A program made the translations under genes and the position numbers. Of a DNA stretch of 64,000 bases, positions 37,425 to 48,760 are shown piece by piece. Position 1 is the stretch's first letter. Each line of letters opens with the position of its first letter. This DNA comes from Cryptomeria japonica (Eukaryota > Streptophyta > Pinopsida > Cupressales > Cupressaceae), in assembly GCF_030272615.1 (NCBI RefSeq), contig NC_081406.1, positions 239,120,422 through 239,184,421 of the forward strand, in the 5' to 3' direction. The notes beneath the pieces were generated by a model that was given only the letters and a program-made list of their open reading frames with translations, was not told the origin of the DNA and made no database searches.

Positions 37425-38466
37425 TGTAATACCCTAAAAATGGTCATCTAAACCATGAGCCCCTAATCTCAACAACGTCACCAAGGTCCTAACCAAAGGC
37501 AATTAAATCAATCTTGAGCACACAATTAATTCTTTAATCATCAAATCTCACATGGCAAAATCAATCACTCAATATTAATTAAATATTTATTTAATTAATT
37601 GATCATCCCAAGTAAATCATTTTAAACAATTACCTTATTTATTTTAATTGAATATCCTAGCATATTTAATTAAATAAATCAAATTGCCATAAATCTTCAA
37701 AAAAGGAAACAAATCAAGAAAGAGGAATTGGAAATTATGAGCACAAATCTTAAAAAATGGAAATAAATCAAAAAAGGAATTAATTGACCAAAAAAGAATT
37801 AATTGAGAAAAGAAATCAATTGGAGATAATCTTGAAAAACAAATTAAAAATTGATGAATAATTTCAAAGAAAGCAATTAAAACAATTAAATCTCAAAATT
37901 GACTGAAATAGAGAATAAATAAGTTTTTTTCTGATTTTAATCTTAATTTTAGTTTAATTTCCTTTAAAACTGATAAAAGCATCCAATCACATCAATTCAC
38001 CTAGATTGTGCTTCCTCTTGGAAAATCTTGACCACTCATCATCATTTGATCTTAGTCGTTGGTTTCTTTCTGAATTTTCTATAAATTCAGGCTCATCTCT
38101 CATTCAAAAGAGGCTGGAGAATACATCGTTATTATACTGTTTTTGCTCTAGGATCATTGATATATTACATATTAATTATTTCACATTTCTTAAATCATTT
38201 AGCTTAATATGCTTAAATCTTGTTAGATCAATATTGCATCCATCTAGCATTCATCATGCTCATATAGATTAGATCCTTTGTCTTGATGTTGTCTACTCAC
38301 TGGTATTGCTTATAATCTAAGAGCAATCATATACTCGCATCTTTTAGAAGGCAATGGGTCGATTTGTTATGGTTTTATTATTCATGATTATATTTGTCTA
38401 ACCATGCATGTAATGACTTAATTGAAGTGTTGTGTTGACAGATATAGACCACTTTTCACACACACA
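37425..38466 (+). repeat. Element E 5' LTR
   Basis: Starts TGTAATACCCTAAAAATGG and ends CACACACACA. Very similar to 53683-54700 apart from scattered changes and about 25 bp (near 38185-38215) absent from the 3' copy. A run of A-rich units (GAAATCAA, GGAATTAATTGA) fills 37690-37870. The 38006-38272 frame is an LTR shadow. Confidence 0.95.
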
Positions 38467-38470
38467 TTTC

Positions 38471-38488
38471 TGGCACCCACTGTGGGGC
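38471..38488 (+). other. Element E primer-binding site
   Basis: TGGCACCCACTGTGGGGC, four bases after the LTR. It closely follows the Tat-lineage pattern TGGCGCCCACCGTGGGGC with two C/G-to-A/T changes. Confidence 0.88.
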
Positions 38489-40805
38489 AGAAAACTACTT
38501 TTTCGGCCTCAAAATCATTTTTTTTTATCCTGCAGGTTTCATCTGTACAGCCTCTATGAAATATCGTATGAGTAGTTTCACTGCATCATACGACATTATA
38601 TTGACGCCTGCAGTTTATCATACGAAACAAGAGCATATCCTTTAAATTGTCGTACGAATCAAAATATGGACTCATACGACATACTGATTTTCTTATAGTT
38701 TGTCATTCTATGTTGATTCCTGACTCGTACGACATACTGCTTATGTTATGATTTTGTTGATCTATGCTGGTTTCTAACTCATATGATAAAGGAGTTCTGT
38801 CTTTATGTTTTGCAAGGATTGTCGTACGATTCTGTTTTCTGATAGATTAAAAATAGATTACTTTTCAGGAATTTTTGCTTAAATTTTGATGATGCTAACG
38901 CTGACCTTGGATTGTCTTCTGTCTGCCTGACCAATTTCTTGCAGGACGCTTGTCAAAGAATCTATCAAATCAAACATACACCTGTCAAAGAATAAAAACA
39001 ACATGACTACTGATGCATTGTTTTTGCAGGTTGCCTAAAGAGAAAATCGACCAAATATCGTGTATTCTTTAAATTCATTTTTTTAAGGCACCTAACTTGC
39101 TATCTGGTTAATGAACAAATTTGTCTGTTGTGTTTTCAGAAGAATCTAAGAGGTAGGAGAGTATGCTCTTGTCTTTTACAGACAATCAGAAATCTAGACC
39201 CTTGAAGCTTTTTTCTATGTTTTGAGATTTGTGTACCTTTAGCGGGCCTGTCACAGTGGGAAAAAGTAATCACCCTGTGAGAATGACCCAAGTAAGTACA
39301 GCTAGACCTGAGTATTCCAACTCACTATAATAAATAGGTCTTTAATGATTAAAGTCTCAGAGGATGGGATTATTTGAGTTTTCTCTTTGAGATCTCTCAT
39401 ATCGGGCATTTTGTAGGGCCTCACAGTCTCAATCGCGTTTATGTGACTACAACTTGTTTCAGTACCTTGTTGGGCTATAGGCCTTAATAATGCTTGCGTG
39501 ACTTCAAGGGGTAATTTCAAATGAAATTCCTGATTAAGAACTATAAAATAGAAGCTACCCGATTCACCTTTGAAAGGTTGATAATCTTTGTGCAAGAGAG
39601 ATAGTAACTCTCCCAAGACACTTGCCATATCATGCCCCCATTAGCATTTGGAGTCAGCTAATACAGTGTTGAGAATCCATTGCGTGAGACTTAGCGACCA
39701 TATTCTGATTAGCTATTGGGTGTGTACCTAAACAAACAAAAGTTTTCTTCTCTATGGCAACTTCCATAGGGTTAGCATGTTGTGCTTGAATTATTATATA
39801 TCTTGCGTGTTTTCTGTGTTTTCATCCCTGAAACTAAAAAAATGAAATACTGAAATTGCAGTAAACAAATCAAACAGATCAAACAACTCAGTGATAAACT
39901 CTGCCTATGTCAAAACTGGCCTATCCCTGTCAAAAATCAATCCATCTCAAAAATTGGTTGTACTCAGTTATCCTGCTCAGTCATTGAAAAAAACTCAGAA
40001 TTTTAGTCTTTGCTGTGTGAACAGTCATACGAGTCTGCTGAATTGTCATCCTGCACCAAATCATGTGTCATACGAGTATACTAAATTGTCGTCCTGTGTC
40101 CAATCTTGTGTCATACGAAACCAAACAGTCCATCATTTAAGCTAAATCCTATGTCGTACGAAACAAAACCAAATAGAATCATTTGTTGTTCGAGACCTAC
40201 CCATTTTTTGTATAGTACTAGGTAGCAACTCGTATGAAATAGAATCATTGTCGTCCTAAAACTGTTATACTGTCGTATGGTCTCAAAAATTCTGTTGTAC
40301 GAGTCTCTGATTTTGCCAGTCCAGAATAGTTAACTTGTCCAAAACAGTCTATAGCGAGCCTAGAACTGGTTATCATCCTCCTGAGCATAAACAACCTTGA
40401 TAGTGTATCTCTGTCGTTGTGTTGCACAATTTTGTCGATCATCTTTAAGCTAGTTCAAACAAACATCTTATCAAACCTAAGTTAACTTAGATAACGTCTT
40501 ACACAGGATAGATCATTCCTAAAACCAGACAAGATCTTAAGTTACTTCTCTTAATTACTACGTTAAATGAACTACTAGCTACAATTTGATCTTGACTTCT
40601 GGAACACATCCCGCTCTTGGTCCTTTCAGTTAGAAATGCCTGTCAAACCATAAGCTCTCGCATCAAAACAGACAAAGCAAAAGAGACACCCTTTTCGACC
40701 AAAGACAATCCATTCTTTGTGGAAGACCCCTTTTACAATAAACCATCCTCGTCATAGATACCAGTTTACGACATACCAATCTTTGGTCAACCCCTATCTC
40801 CCACC
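38489..40805 (+). other. Element E long leader
   Basis: 2.3 kb without a plus-strand gene, as in other Tat elements. It holds two clusters of CGTACG-type octamers (38565-38830 and 40025-40310). A 108-codon minus frame at 39302-39628 (SGSFYFIVLNQEFHLKLPLE) has no recognised domain; it may be chance or the trace of a captured sequence. Confidence 0.7.
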
Positions 40806-42359
40806 ATGTCTGGGGAAAGACAAGAAAGAGAAGCTAGTAAACAAAACACTCATGAAGATTTCAGCAATCATGCCACTAACATCAATTCATCAACTGAATC
40901 TGAGCTCCTTGAATCTCCTGAAGATGAAGTACATAGATGTCAGAATAATAAAGAATTCTGGAAAATGATGAAGGTCATCATGGCTAGGGAAAAAGAAGAC
41001 TATTTCCTAGAATTAGCAAAACAAGGTGCCAAACTCCCTACTGGCTATAATGTGGAGGCCCTCATTACTATAGAGGAAGAGACACCATGGGGAAAAATAA
41101 GCAAACCAATGCAAGCATTGCAAATTGTAGTCACAAAAATAGAAAACAAAGATAAGACGCAAAAACAATATTCTCTGGACGCAATATGCCCATTCCCATT
41201 TGACAAAAATCTTTATATGTCTCCATTTCCTTCACGAGTTGAGATACCAAAATTTGACAAGTATGATGGTACCTCAAATCCTCAAGATCACGTTAGAGAG
41301 TTTTGTGCTGCTTGTATGGAGTTTATGCATGATCAAACATACCTCATGCGCCTTTTCCCAAGGAGTTTAGGGGGTCAAGAAATGGAATGGTTTGCAAGCC
41401 TACCCAAAGGGATAAAAAAATTTGAAGAACTAATCCAACTATTTTTACAACAATACTCATACAACAGTCATCACCCAGTCACTATGATAGAGCTTTGCAA
41501 TACTAGACAAAAGACAGGAGAACCCTTTCTCACTTTCCTCCAACGATGGAGAAAGATGTTCTCTAGATATTCACGGACTATCCCAGACCTTGAGAAAATG
41601 GATATCTTCGTCAACAACTTAGTCCCTGAATTGAAGTACAGTGTCTAGATGCAAGTACATCCTTCATTCAACAAAATGGTAGATAATGCCCTCAGAATGG
41701 AAGATGTGCTCATAAAGAAAGGGGATATCTCACTTTGGAAGGAAACACAGTCAGGTTCTAGCTCTAAAGAAAAGAGTAAATACTGGAAATATGGCAAAGA
41801 TAGCAACAAGAACGTCATCAATGATGGAGTGGTAGATATCATCCAAGAAAAAGTGAAATCCACAATATTTAACTTGGCCAATGGCACACAAGCGCTCAAG
41901 GCAGCTGAAACTACAACGAAAAATCCTCCAAAGAAGACAAGAAAGTGGTTTAAAGACAAACCTTAGGTCCCAAAACCTAAACACGATTTTACTCCTCTAG
42001 ATGAGTCATATGAGTCAGCTTTTAAAACTTTATTGGCAAACAATCTGATAACATTTCTAGACAATTCTAGACCATACGATTTAGAAATTAGACCCAGATG
42101 GTGGAGAGAAAATGAATACTGTGACTATCATCGGAACAAGGGACATAACATAAACAATTGCATGAAACTCCAGCATGAAATTCAAGATCTCATTGATGCA
42201 AACAAGATCATTGTTGGAATTCATGCGACTAATGTTGATCATAAGGCTTTTAAAGATCCCTTACCTAGTTATGAACAAGGGGAATCCTCAAAATCCAAGG
42301 GAGGAGCTAGAGTCAATTATACCTACACTAATCACGATAATGTGATCAACATGATTTAA
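40806..42359 (+). pseudogene. gag: Element E gag
   Basis: Starts MSGERQEREASKQN. Frame-0 reading is kept through TAG stops at 41646 and 41964 to a TAA at 42357. The capsid part is at residues ~150-270 of the first frame: VEIPKFDKYDGTSNPQDHV, LGGQEMEWFASLP, FLQRWRKM, the Retrotrans_gag pattern of Tat elements. A CX2HX4HX4C zinc site, CDYHRNKGHNINNC, is encoded at 42120-42161, then KLQHEIQDLID. Gag builds the particle in the cytoplasm. All stops are one C-to-T step from a Gln codon. Confidence 0.92.
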
Positions 42360-42431
42360 TCTATGCAACCTGAATATTACAACGTGATCATTGTCCAAGA
42401 TCACCAAAGTCAGACATAGACTACTAATGCC

Positions 42432-43376
42432 ATGACTCGCACTCAAAGGAAGATTTCTCTCCGAGGAGCTAGTTCCTCCACTTTTGATCAAACAATATCA
42501 AAACTGCCAAATAAACAAATAGACACAATCATGGCCAAATCAAAGCAACCGGTTTCATCGTCTTCTCCTGGTTATAGTATTGTTGAACAATTGAAGAGAA
42601 CCAATGCTCAAATCTCCATTCTAGAACTGCTTAAGATCTCTTCTGCTCATAAAGAGGTCCTGGACAAGGCTCTACTTACCACTAGTGTTCCTAAAGATTT
42701 AGACGTAGATCGGTTTCAATCTATGGTAGGTCACTTGACCTCCCCTCATTATCTCACATTCTCTAAAGAAGATGATAACTCACTAAGTCATCCACATAAC
42801 CAGCCATTACACATTGAAGCCATGATCCATAAACACCGCGTTAAATGTGTTTTGATAGATGGAGGTGCTGGGTTGAATATTTGTACTTACAGTCTATTAA
42901 CATAGCTGGGATTCTCTGAAAATGTTATTGATCCAACAAATAAGATAACAATCAAGGCTTATGATGAAGAAGAAAGAACTTCTAAGGGACTGGTATCATT
43001 ACCAATCAGAGTAGGACCTGTGGAGAGAGATGTCATTTTTCAAGTCCTAGATCTTCATCTTTCATACAACATCTTACTGGGTAGGCCATGGACTCATGAA
43101 ATGAAAGCACTACCATCTACGTACCATCAATGCTTGAAGTTTCCTTATAATGGAGTAGAAGTCAGTATTCCTGCTGATACAAGCTATACCCGCAATGCAT
43201 TAACGCAGGGTGCTGATGCTTTTGTTCCTAATAATAGAGCAGCTTCTATAGTTGAAAGTTCAAAATCTCTGCTAAAAGATTTGGAAAAGAAACTGAAAAT
43301 CACAAACACTGGAATGGATGGCTACAAGATAGAACCTATACTCTCACTGATGTCACTTCCTCCATCACCAAGATAG
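42432..43376 (+). pseudogene. pol: Element E aspartic protease
   Basis: Same phase as gag. The active-site region reads CVLIDGGAGLNIC, with the catalytic Asp codon at 42858-42860; the family usually has D-N/S-G-A-S, so Gly replaces the residue after Asp. After a TAG at 42903 comes VIFQVLDLHLSYNILLGRPW, the flap-distal ILLGRPW signature, then LPSTYHQCLKFPYNG, typical of Tat elements. TAG at 43374 ends the block. The enzyme would mature Gag and Pol. Confidence 0.9.
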
Positions 43377-43805
43377 TTGGGAAAACTATCAGAGGGTATG
43401 AAGGCACAAATTTCAACCCCAAAGGTCATTTATGATGGCACCTTTATACAATCCTCTACTTCTTTTGCAGGTGAGATAGAAGGAGATGATGTCCTTAAAT
43501 CACTTTTCAAAAAAGATAGTGCAGATAAAGAAGTACGACATTGTGCAATTTCTCTGACACAATATGGTCCAGGCTATAAGATGCTTCAATGCATGGGATA
43601 TTCAGGTGCTGGTCCTCTAGGAAAGTGTCAACAAGGTATTGTTGAACCCATTCAACTGGAAACTAAGTCTGTCAATGATAAAGTTGGACTGGGATATGAT
43701 CAAAGCAAGCAATCAAATCAGAAACACACACCTCACTATCAACGTAAGTGGAAGAAAAAGGTACTACCTTTAACCATACAAGAGATTAATGCTCACCAAA
43801 CTTAG
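43377..43805 (+). pseudogene. pol: Element E G-patch region
   Basis: Continues the same frame. Residues ~64-108 form a G-patch: GPGYKMLQCMGYSGAGPLGK, QQGIVEPI, then KVGLGYD. The spacing of glycines and the hydrophobic MGY fit the family, an RNA-binding or helicase-partner motif also carried by some retroviruses and by Tat/Ogre-type elements. It lies between protease and reverse transcriptase, so it would be part of the Pol precursor. TAG at 43803 follows. Confidence 0.85.
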
Positions 43806-45227
43806 GAAGAGTGTGACGTTGAACAACAAGAATTACCTACCCAGAGAAAGGAAATAGATGGAAATAAAGTTCCAGTCCTATCAGCTATCATACCATAGGA
43901 AGTAGAAATCCTAGAGGATATGAGAGATGAGGTATATAGAATCAGAGAATTGTTTGCACCGCTAAATGTTCTAGTCACATGTACTGACAGACAACAAGTA
44001 GATGACTTAGAAACTAATTCAAATGAGTATGAATGGGGTCTAGATCACATCTCAGATACATCTACTATAGAAATGCTTGAAGAACTTAGGGACACTGTAG
44101 ATGACACACAAGAGATGATACGCCTAAGAATGCAAAAGGAAATAGAAGAAATCAGATTAAAATGACAAGAAGATTATGACCGACAGCTAGTGAAGGAAAG
44201 GACACAAACACGTCCTTCATCTAGCAATCCTCCTAATAAGATAGGACAAATCAAGTACGAAATCACACAAGAAGAACTAGAAGCTACAACAAATGAACCA
44301 GTTATCAGTCCAGAAGAAGTTGAATGGAACAAACAACAGGGATTAACAGAACTATCCAAGTCATGTCCACAAGTGTGTCAAATGCAAGCAATCAACGAAC
44401 CAAATCATGAAGGAACTTGCAGAATCAAGGATGTGGGTGTTGATACTATATACGCCTTCACTAAACCACTTGAAGATGAGTCAGTAACTCCATCCTATGA
44501 CTCTGATGACTCAGACAGGAGCTCTATCTATGACAACAACTATTCAACAATGCATTATGAATACTCTATCATGAATGATGAGATACTGTCTAATGTTATA
44601 CCATGATCTGTAGTCCAGTCTAAAGTAGGTGACGTCGCTAGAAGTAGGTCGGTTGGGTTAGGTTCAATAAATTTGAACATGAATATCGATAATCATGTCG
44701 TAACTCTTCCTGGTCTCAAGACACATATGCAAGGTAGTATTCTGGAACTCGACTGGTCGGTCCGAAACAATGATGATAGTACCGTGAACTCCCTTGAGCT
44801 TGTTCCAACCTTATCCTTAATACATCTAGAACTAATTGATAATACTCTTTATAACTAACCCTTGAACGTGCCTACTTTTGCAAATGACTATACACTAGCC
44901 TACTATATCAATACAGTTGAACCCATGTACTCTTCCACCAGCGAACAAAATGAAAACATGAATAAAGTGGATATCAAGTATCTTAGTCGCAAAAACAAGA
45001 AAAATAAGAATAAAAGATCTGATGGTGAAAATCACATTGTGGCGGTGTCAGACTCTAAAAAAGAGAAAATAAAGGATGCACCTAAAGGTAGAAACCTCTA
45101 TGAGGCGCCTGAAGGTGAGATACTTGATATACTGCCGAGCCACTTCCAAGAGAGATCTTCCATATTGATCGAGCCAACTCAGCCAGTGAACATTGGGAGT
45201 CAAGAGATACTGCATATCATTCATTAG
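43806..45227 (+). pseudogene. pol: Element E spacer of Pol, no known domain
   Basis: About 470 codons in the same phase with stops at ~43899 (TAG), 44163 (TGA), 44604 (TGA) and 44856 (TAA). The protein is acidic and rich in Glu, Asp, Asn and Ser (SYDSDDSDRSSIYDNN), with a Lys-rich patch (RKNKKNKNKRSDG) near 44985. It ends DILPSHFQERSS and NIGSQE; a one-base frameshift near 45205-45225 leads into the reverse transcriptase phase. Long acidic linkers here are usual in Tat elements. Confidence 0.75.
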
Positions 45228-46216
45228 CTCAATCACTGTCAGCAGAAGAGTTAAAAGATTTCAGCAATCTATTTTTAAAAAAGAAGATTAACTTTGCATG
45301 GACATACTCAGATATGCCAGGAATAGATCCTAATCTCATCATGCGTCATCTCTCTATTATGCCAGGAGTTAAACCAGTCAAACAAAAACTCTGAAAGATG
45401 CATCCTCATGTGGCACTACTAGTCAAGGTTGAACTAGAGAAATTGCTAAAAGCTAGATTTATCAGAGCTATAGACTATGCAGAATGGATATTCAACATAT
45501 TACCTTTATCAAAAACTGACAAATCTATTAGAGTTTGCACAGATTTCAAGGATCTCAACAAGGCATGTCCAAAAGATGATTTTCCATTGCCCAACATTGA
45601 CATGATAGTAGATATGACTACTGGATATGAGATGTATTCATTAATGGATGGATTCTCCGGTTACAATCAGATCAAGATAGCACCTGAAGATCAAGAGAAG
45701 ACAACTTTCACATGTGCATGGGGAACCTTCTGCTGGAATGTTATGACATTTGGTCTAAAAAATGCAGGAGCAACTTACCAAAGAGTAGTAACCACTATTT
45801 TCCATGATATGATGCATAAAAACATGGAAGATTATGTTGATGACACCCTGGTAAAGACTACGAAGAGATCTACACACATTCAAGAGTTAGGCCTCATATT
45901 AGATCGAATAGAAAGATTCAAGCTCTGCTTAAATCCAAAGAAATGTGCATTTGGGGTAACATCAGGAAAATTGCTTGGGTACATAATATCCAAGAAAGGA
46001 ATTGAGGTTGAACTTGAAAAGGTCCAAGCTATAATGGAGATGCCTCCACCAAAGAATATCAGTCAGATGAGAAGTCTACAAGGCCGTCTTCAGTCCATAA
46101 GGTGTTTTATATCTCAGCTAGCTGACAAAGCTCAACCCTTCACAAAGGTATTAAGGAAAGGGATTCAATACAACTGGGATAAAGATTATGAACTACATTT
46201 ACAACAAATCAAATAA
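45228..46216 (+). pseudogene. pol: Element E reverse transcriptase
   Basis: Frame 2. Before the ATG at 45398 the homology reads back through a TGA at 45392 (Arg expected) to AWTYSDMPGIDPN and PGVKPVKQKL. The domain has RVCTDFKDLNKACPKDDFPL, SLMDGFSGYNQI (first catalytic Asp), FGLKNAGATYQR, and DYVDD with the catalytic pair at 45833-45844, then KKCAFGVTSGKLLGYI and the MRSLQGRL connector. All three catalytic Asp residues are present. It copies element RNA to DNA in particles. A TAA at 46214 ends this stretch. Confidence 0.96.
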
Positions 46217-46660
46217 TATCTTTCTAATCCACCCATATTAATGCCACAAATTCAAGGTAAGCCATTGATCTTGTACATATCAGCTATATATACTTCACTG
46301 GGGGCACTTCTGGCACAACAGGATGGCAATAAAAAGGAACGAGCTATCTATTACATCAGCTGAACATTGCTGTCATATGAAATGAATTACATTATAATAT
46401 AAAAAGCATTCTTAACATTGGTCTTTCCATCACAAAAATTTTAGGCATTATATGTTGGCACATTCTATTAAGTTGGTAGCCAAGATTGATCCACTTAAGT
46501 ACCTTCTCAATAAAGCAACGCTTATAGGAGGACTAGCCAAATGGGTCATGGTCCTTACAGAATTTGACATTGAATATGTGGAACGTACAACCATCAAAGG
46601 ACAGGTTATCGTAGACCAACTTGTTAAAGCTCCACTTGAAGATGATCAACCTCTACATAT
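46217..46660 (+). pseudogene. pol: Element E first RNase H
   Basis: Frame 2 gives PILMPQIQGKPLILYIS, LGALLAQQDGNKKERAIYYIS and SYEMNY, the usual gypsy RNase H, with a TGA for Arg near 46363. A shift near 46445 moves to frame 0: KIDPLKYLLNKATL, LAKWVMVLTEFDIEYV and KGQVIVDQL. Here the usual Asp near the start of the domain is replaced in ISAIYTSLG. At least two stops lie in 46380-46445. Confidence 0.88.
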
Positions 46661-46679
46661 AGAATTCCCAGATGAATCA

Positions 46680-47150
46680 ATCATGCACCTTACTGAACAA
46701 TCATGGAAGATGTTCTTTGATGGGTTTTTACTCAACATGGCTCTGGTGCTGGGATACTTTTTATTACTCCCCATAAATACTCAATTCCAAAAGCTTACAA
46801 GATTCTTTTCCCTTGCACAAACAACATTGCGGAATATGAAGCTTTGGTAAACAGGATCAAGTTGGTCATCAAGTGGAAGATCATGGAATTACATATCTAT
46901 GGAGATTCTCAACTCATTATCAACTAGATCAATGATCTATATCAGATGAGAGATGAGAAATTGATGCCTTATAAGAGGATGGTGGATGACCTCAAGAAAT
47001 ATTTTACCTCCATATCATTTCAGCAGATCCCTAGAACATCAAATAGAGCAGCGAATGCAATGGCCACTTTGGCATCTATACCACAGCTATAAGAGTCTAA
47101 TTTTCACTTTGAATTCCTAGTGGAAGAGTTACATTACCCTGCCTATGGTT
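46680..47150 (+). pseudogene. pol: Element E second, archaeal-like RNase H
   Basis: Starts SWKMFFDG (frame 0), then a frameshift near 46725; the next phase gives HGSGAGILFITP, NNIAEYEALVN, MELHIYGDSQLIIN, and RTSNRAANAMATLASI. These are the DG, EYEAL, GDSQL and N/D-rich helix signatures of the extra RNase H found in Tat-lineage elements between the first RNase H and integrase. A TAG at ~46927 replaces Gln. Its presence places E in the Tat/Ogre clade. Confidence 0.9.
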
Positions 47151-47279
47151 CTCCCGAGTCCCAGGTAGTCTGTTCTATTATTGGACATGACTCATCTCAT
47201 TATAGCCACATTTACTCTTACCCGTGTGACCAAGTTGTCCCTGCCAATCTTTCCCAAAATGAAAAATGAAACCTAATCC

Positions 47280-48330
47280 AAAACGCATCACGATACGTCA
47301 TCATTGCTAACAACTTATTCAGGTGAGATTTAGATAGTACTTTGCTTAGATGTCTAGAAACTGAGGAGTCCCAATGCGCATTATCCAAGGTTCATGAAGG
47401 TATTTGTGGATCCCATTCAAATGGTCTGACTTTAGCACAAAAACTACTAAGGGTTGGCTACTACTGGCCAGACATGGAGAAGGAAGCCATAAAATTTGTT
47501 AAAACCTGTGAAAAGTGTCAGTTACATGGGCACCATATCCATGCTCCTGCAAGGGATCTTATACCATTTGTAATGCACTGGCCCTTCCAACAGTGGGCGT
47601 TTGATCTAATAGGGAAAATATATCTTGCGTCATCTAATGGACATAAATTTATTATCACTGCCACTGAATACTTCACTAAGTGGGTAGAAGCGGTTCCGCT
47701 CATCAAGGCAATAGGCAAACAAGTGGCTCTCTTTATTCTTAATTATATCATCTGCAGGTATGGTATACCTTCGTCTATTATAACTAACAATGGAGGACAA
47801 TTTAAGAACAAAGATTTGGATGAACTCTATGAGAAATTTAAAATCAAGCAACACTAGTCCTCTGTATATTACCCCCAAGGTAATGGACAAGCAGAGGCAT
47901 CTAACAAAAACCTACTAACTATCTTGCACAGAACAATGAACAAATCCGGGAAGGATTGGCATCTGTAGCTCAATCTTGCATTATGGGCTTATAGAACAAG
48001 TATTAGAACACCTACTGGGGATACACATTTCTCTTTGGTGTATGGGTCCGAAGCAGTATTACCTATTGAGGTGGAAATACCATCTCTAAGAGATTCATTG
48101 CAAGGTCTTGTTATTGATGAAGATTATAGAATATCTAGATTGCAAGAGCTTGAATTGCTGGATGAGCGTTGGCAAGTGGCATTTGATCATCTTAGAGTGT
48201 ATCAAAAATCAACAGTTTCAAGATAACAAAGGGAAGTTTGAACCCAAGAATTTCAGGTTGGTGACTTAGTTCTAAGAGAGAATCCTAAAAATCAACAGTT
48301 TTGAGATAACAAAGGGAAGTTTGAACCCAA
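47280..48330 (+). pseudogene. pol: Element E integrase
   Basis: Main frame 47342-47857. The H2C2 zinc domain is VHEGICGSH ... TCEKC. Core: first Asp in QWAFDLIGK (codon 47603), Glu in NGQAEASNK (codon 47894). The second Asp should precede N-G in a TDNG motif; here it reads ITNNGGQF, so codon 47786-47788 is Asn. A stop at 47855 also splits the core. VYGSEAVLPIEVEIPS at 48035 and QVGDLVLREN (48255) are the C-terminal part. The enzyme would insert DNA into chromosomes; this copy is inactive. Confidence 0.94.
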
Positions 48331-48760
48331 CTGGTTGGGTGCTTATCAACTCTCAACATAGGAAGGAGAATAGCTTTGCAAACCGATTAACACCATCCAT
48401 CTGAAGAAATTCTTCACCTAAATATTCTCTACTCCAGCAGCTTGTACAGCGAAAAAAGTCCTTAAAAAAATCATAAAAATTCGAAAAGTCCTGAAAAAAT
48501 CCTAAAAAATCAGAAAAAGTCCTAAAGAAATCCTAAAAATTAGAAAAAGTCCTAAAGAAATCCAAAAAATAAGAAAAAGTCCTGAAGAAATTCAAAAAAA
48601 ATGAAAAAAAAGAAAAAGAAAAGAAAAAAAAAAAGAAAAAATGAAAGAGAAAATGTGTTGGCGAAAACCTGGTAAACAGGCACCTCGGTAAAAGAAAAAA
48701 ATGAATCTCTACCAAGCAGGTGAAAACCTGGTAAACAGGCACCTCTTGTACTCAAGCGCT
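48331..48760 (+). repeat. A-rich and AAACCTGGTAAACAGGC repeats after pol
   Basis: About 48440-48600 holds at least five loose copies of a ~25-base unit like CAGAAAAAGTCCTAAAGAAATC. From 48661 the 22-base string beginning GAAAACCTGGTAAAC and ending GGCACCTC occurs twice (48664 and 48720). Similar strings follow integrase in other Tat elements. Minus frames at 48533-48764 are artefacts of the A-rich DNA. Confidence 0.8.

Noticed and set aside
39302-39628. Captured host gene on the minus strand in E's leader
   Set aside because: 108 codons without stop and plausible composition, but no recognisable domain; not enough to call a gene.
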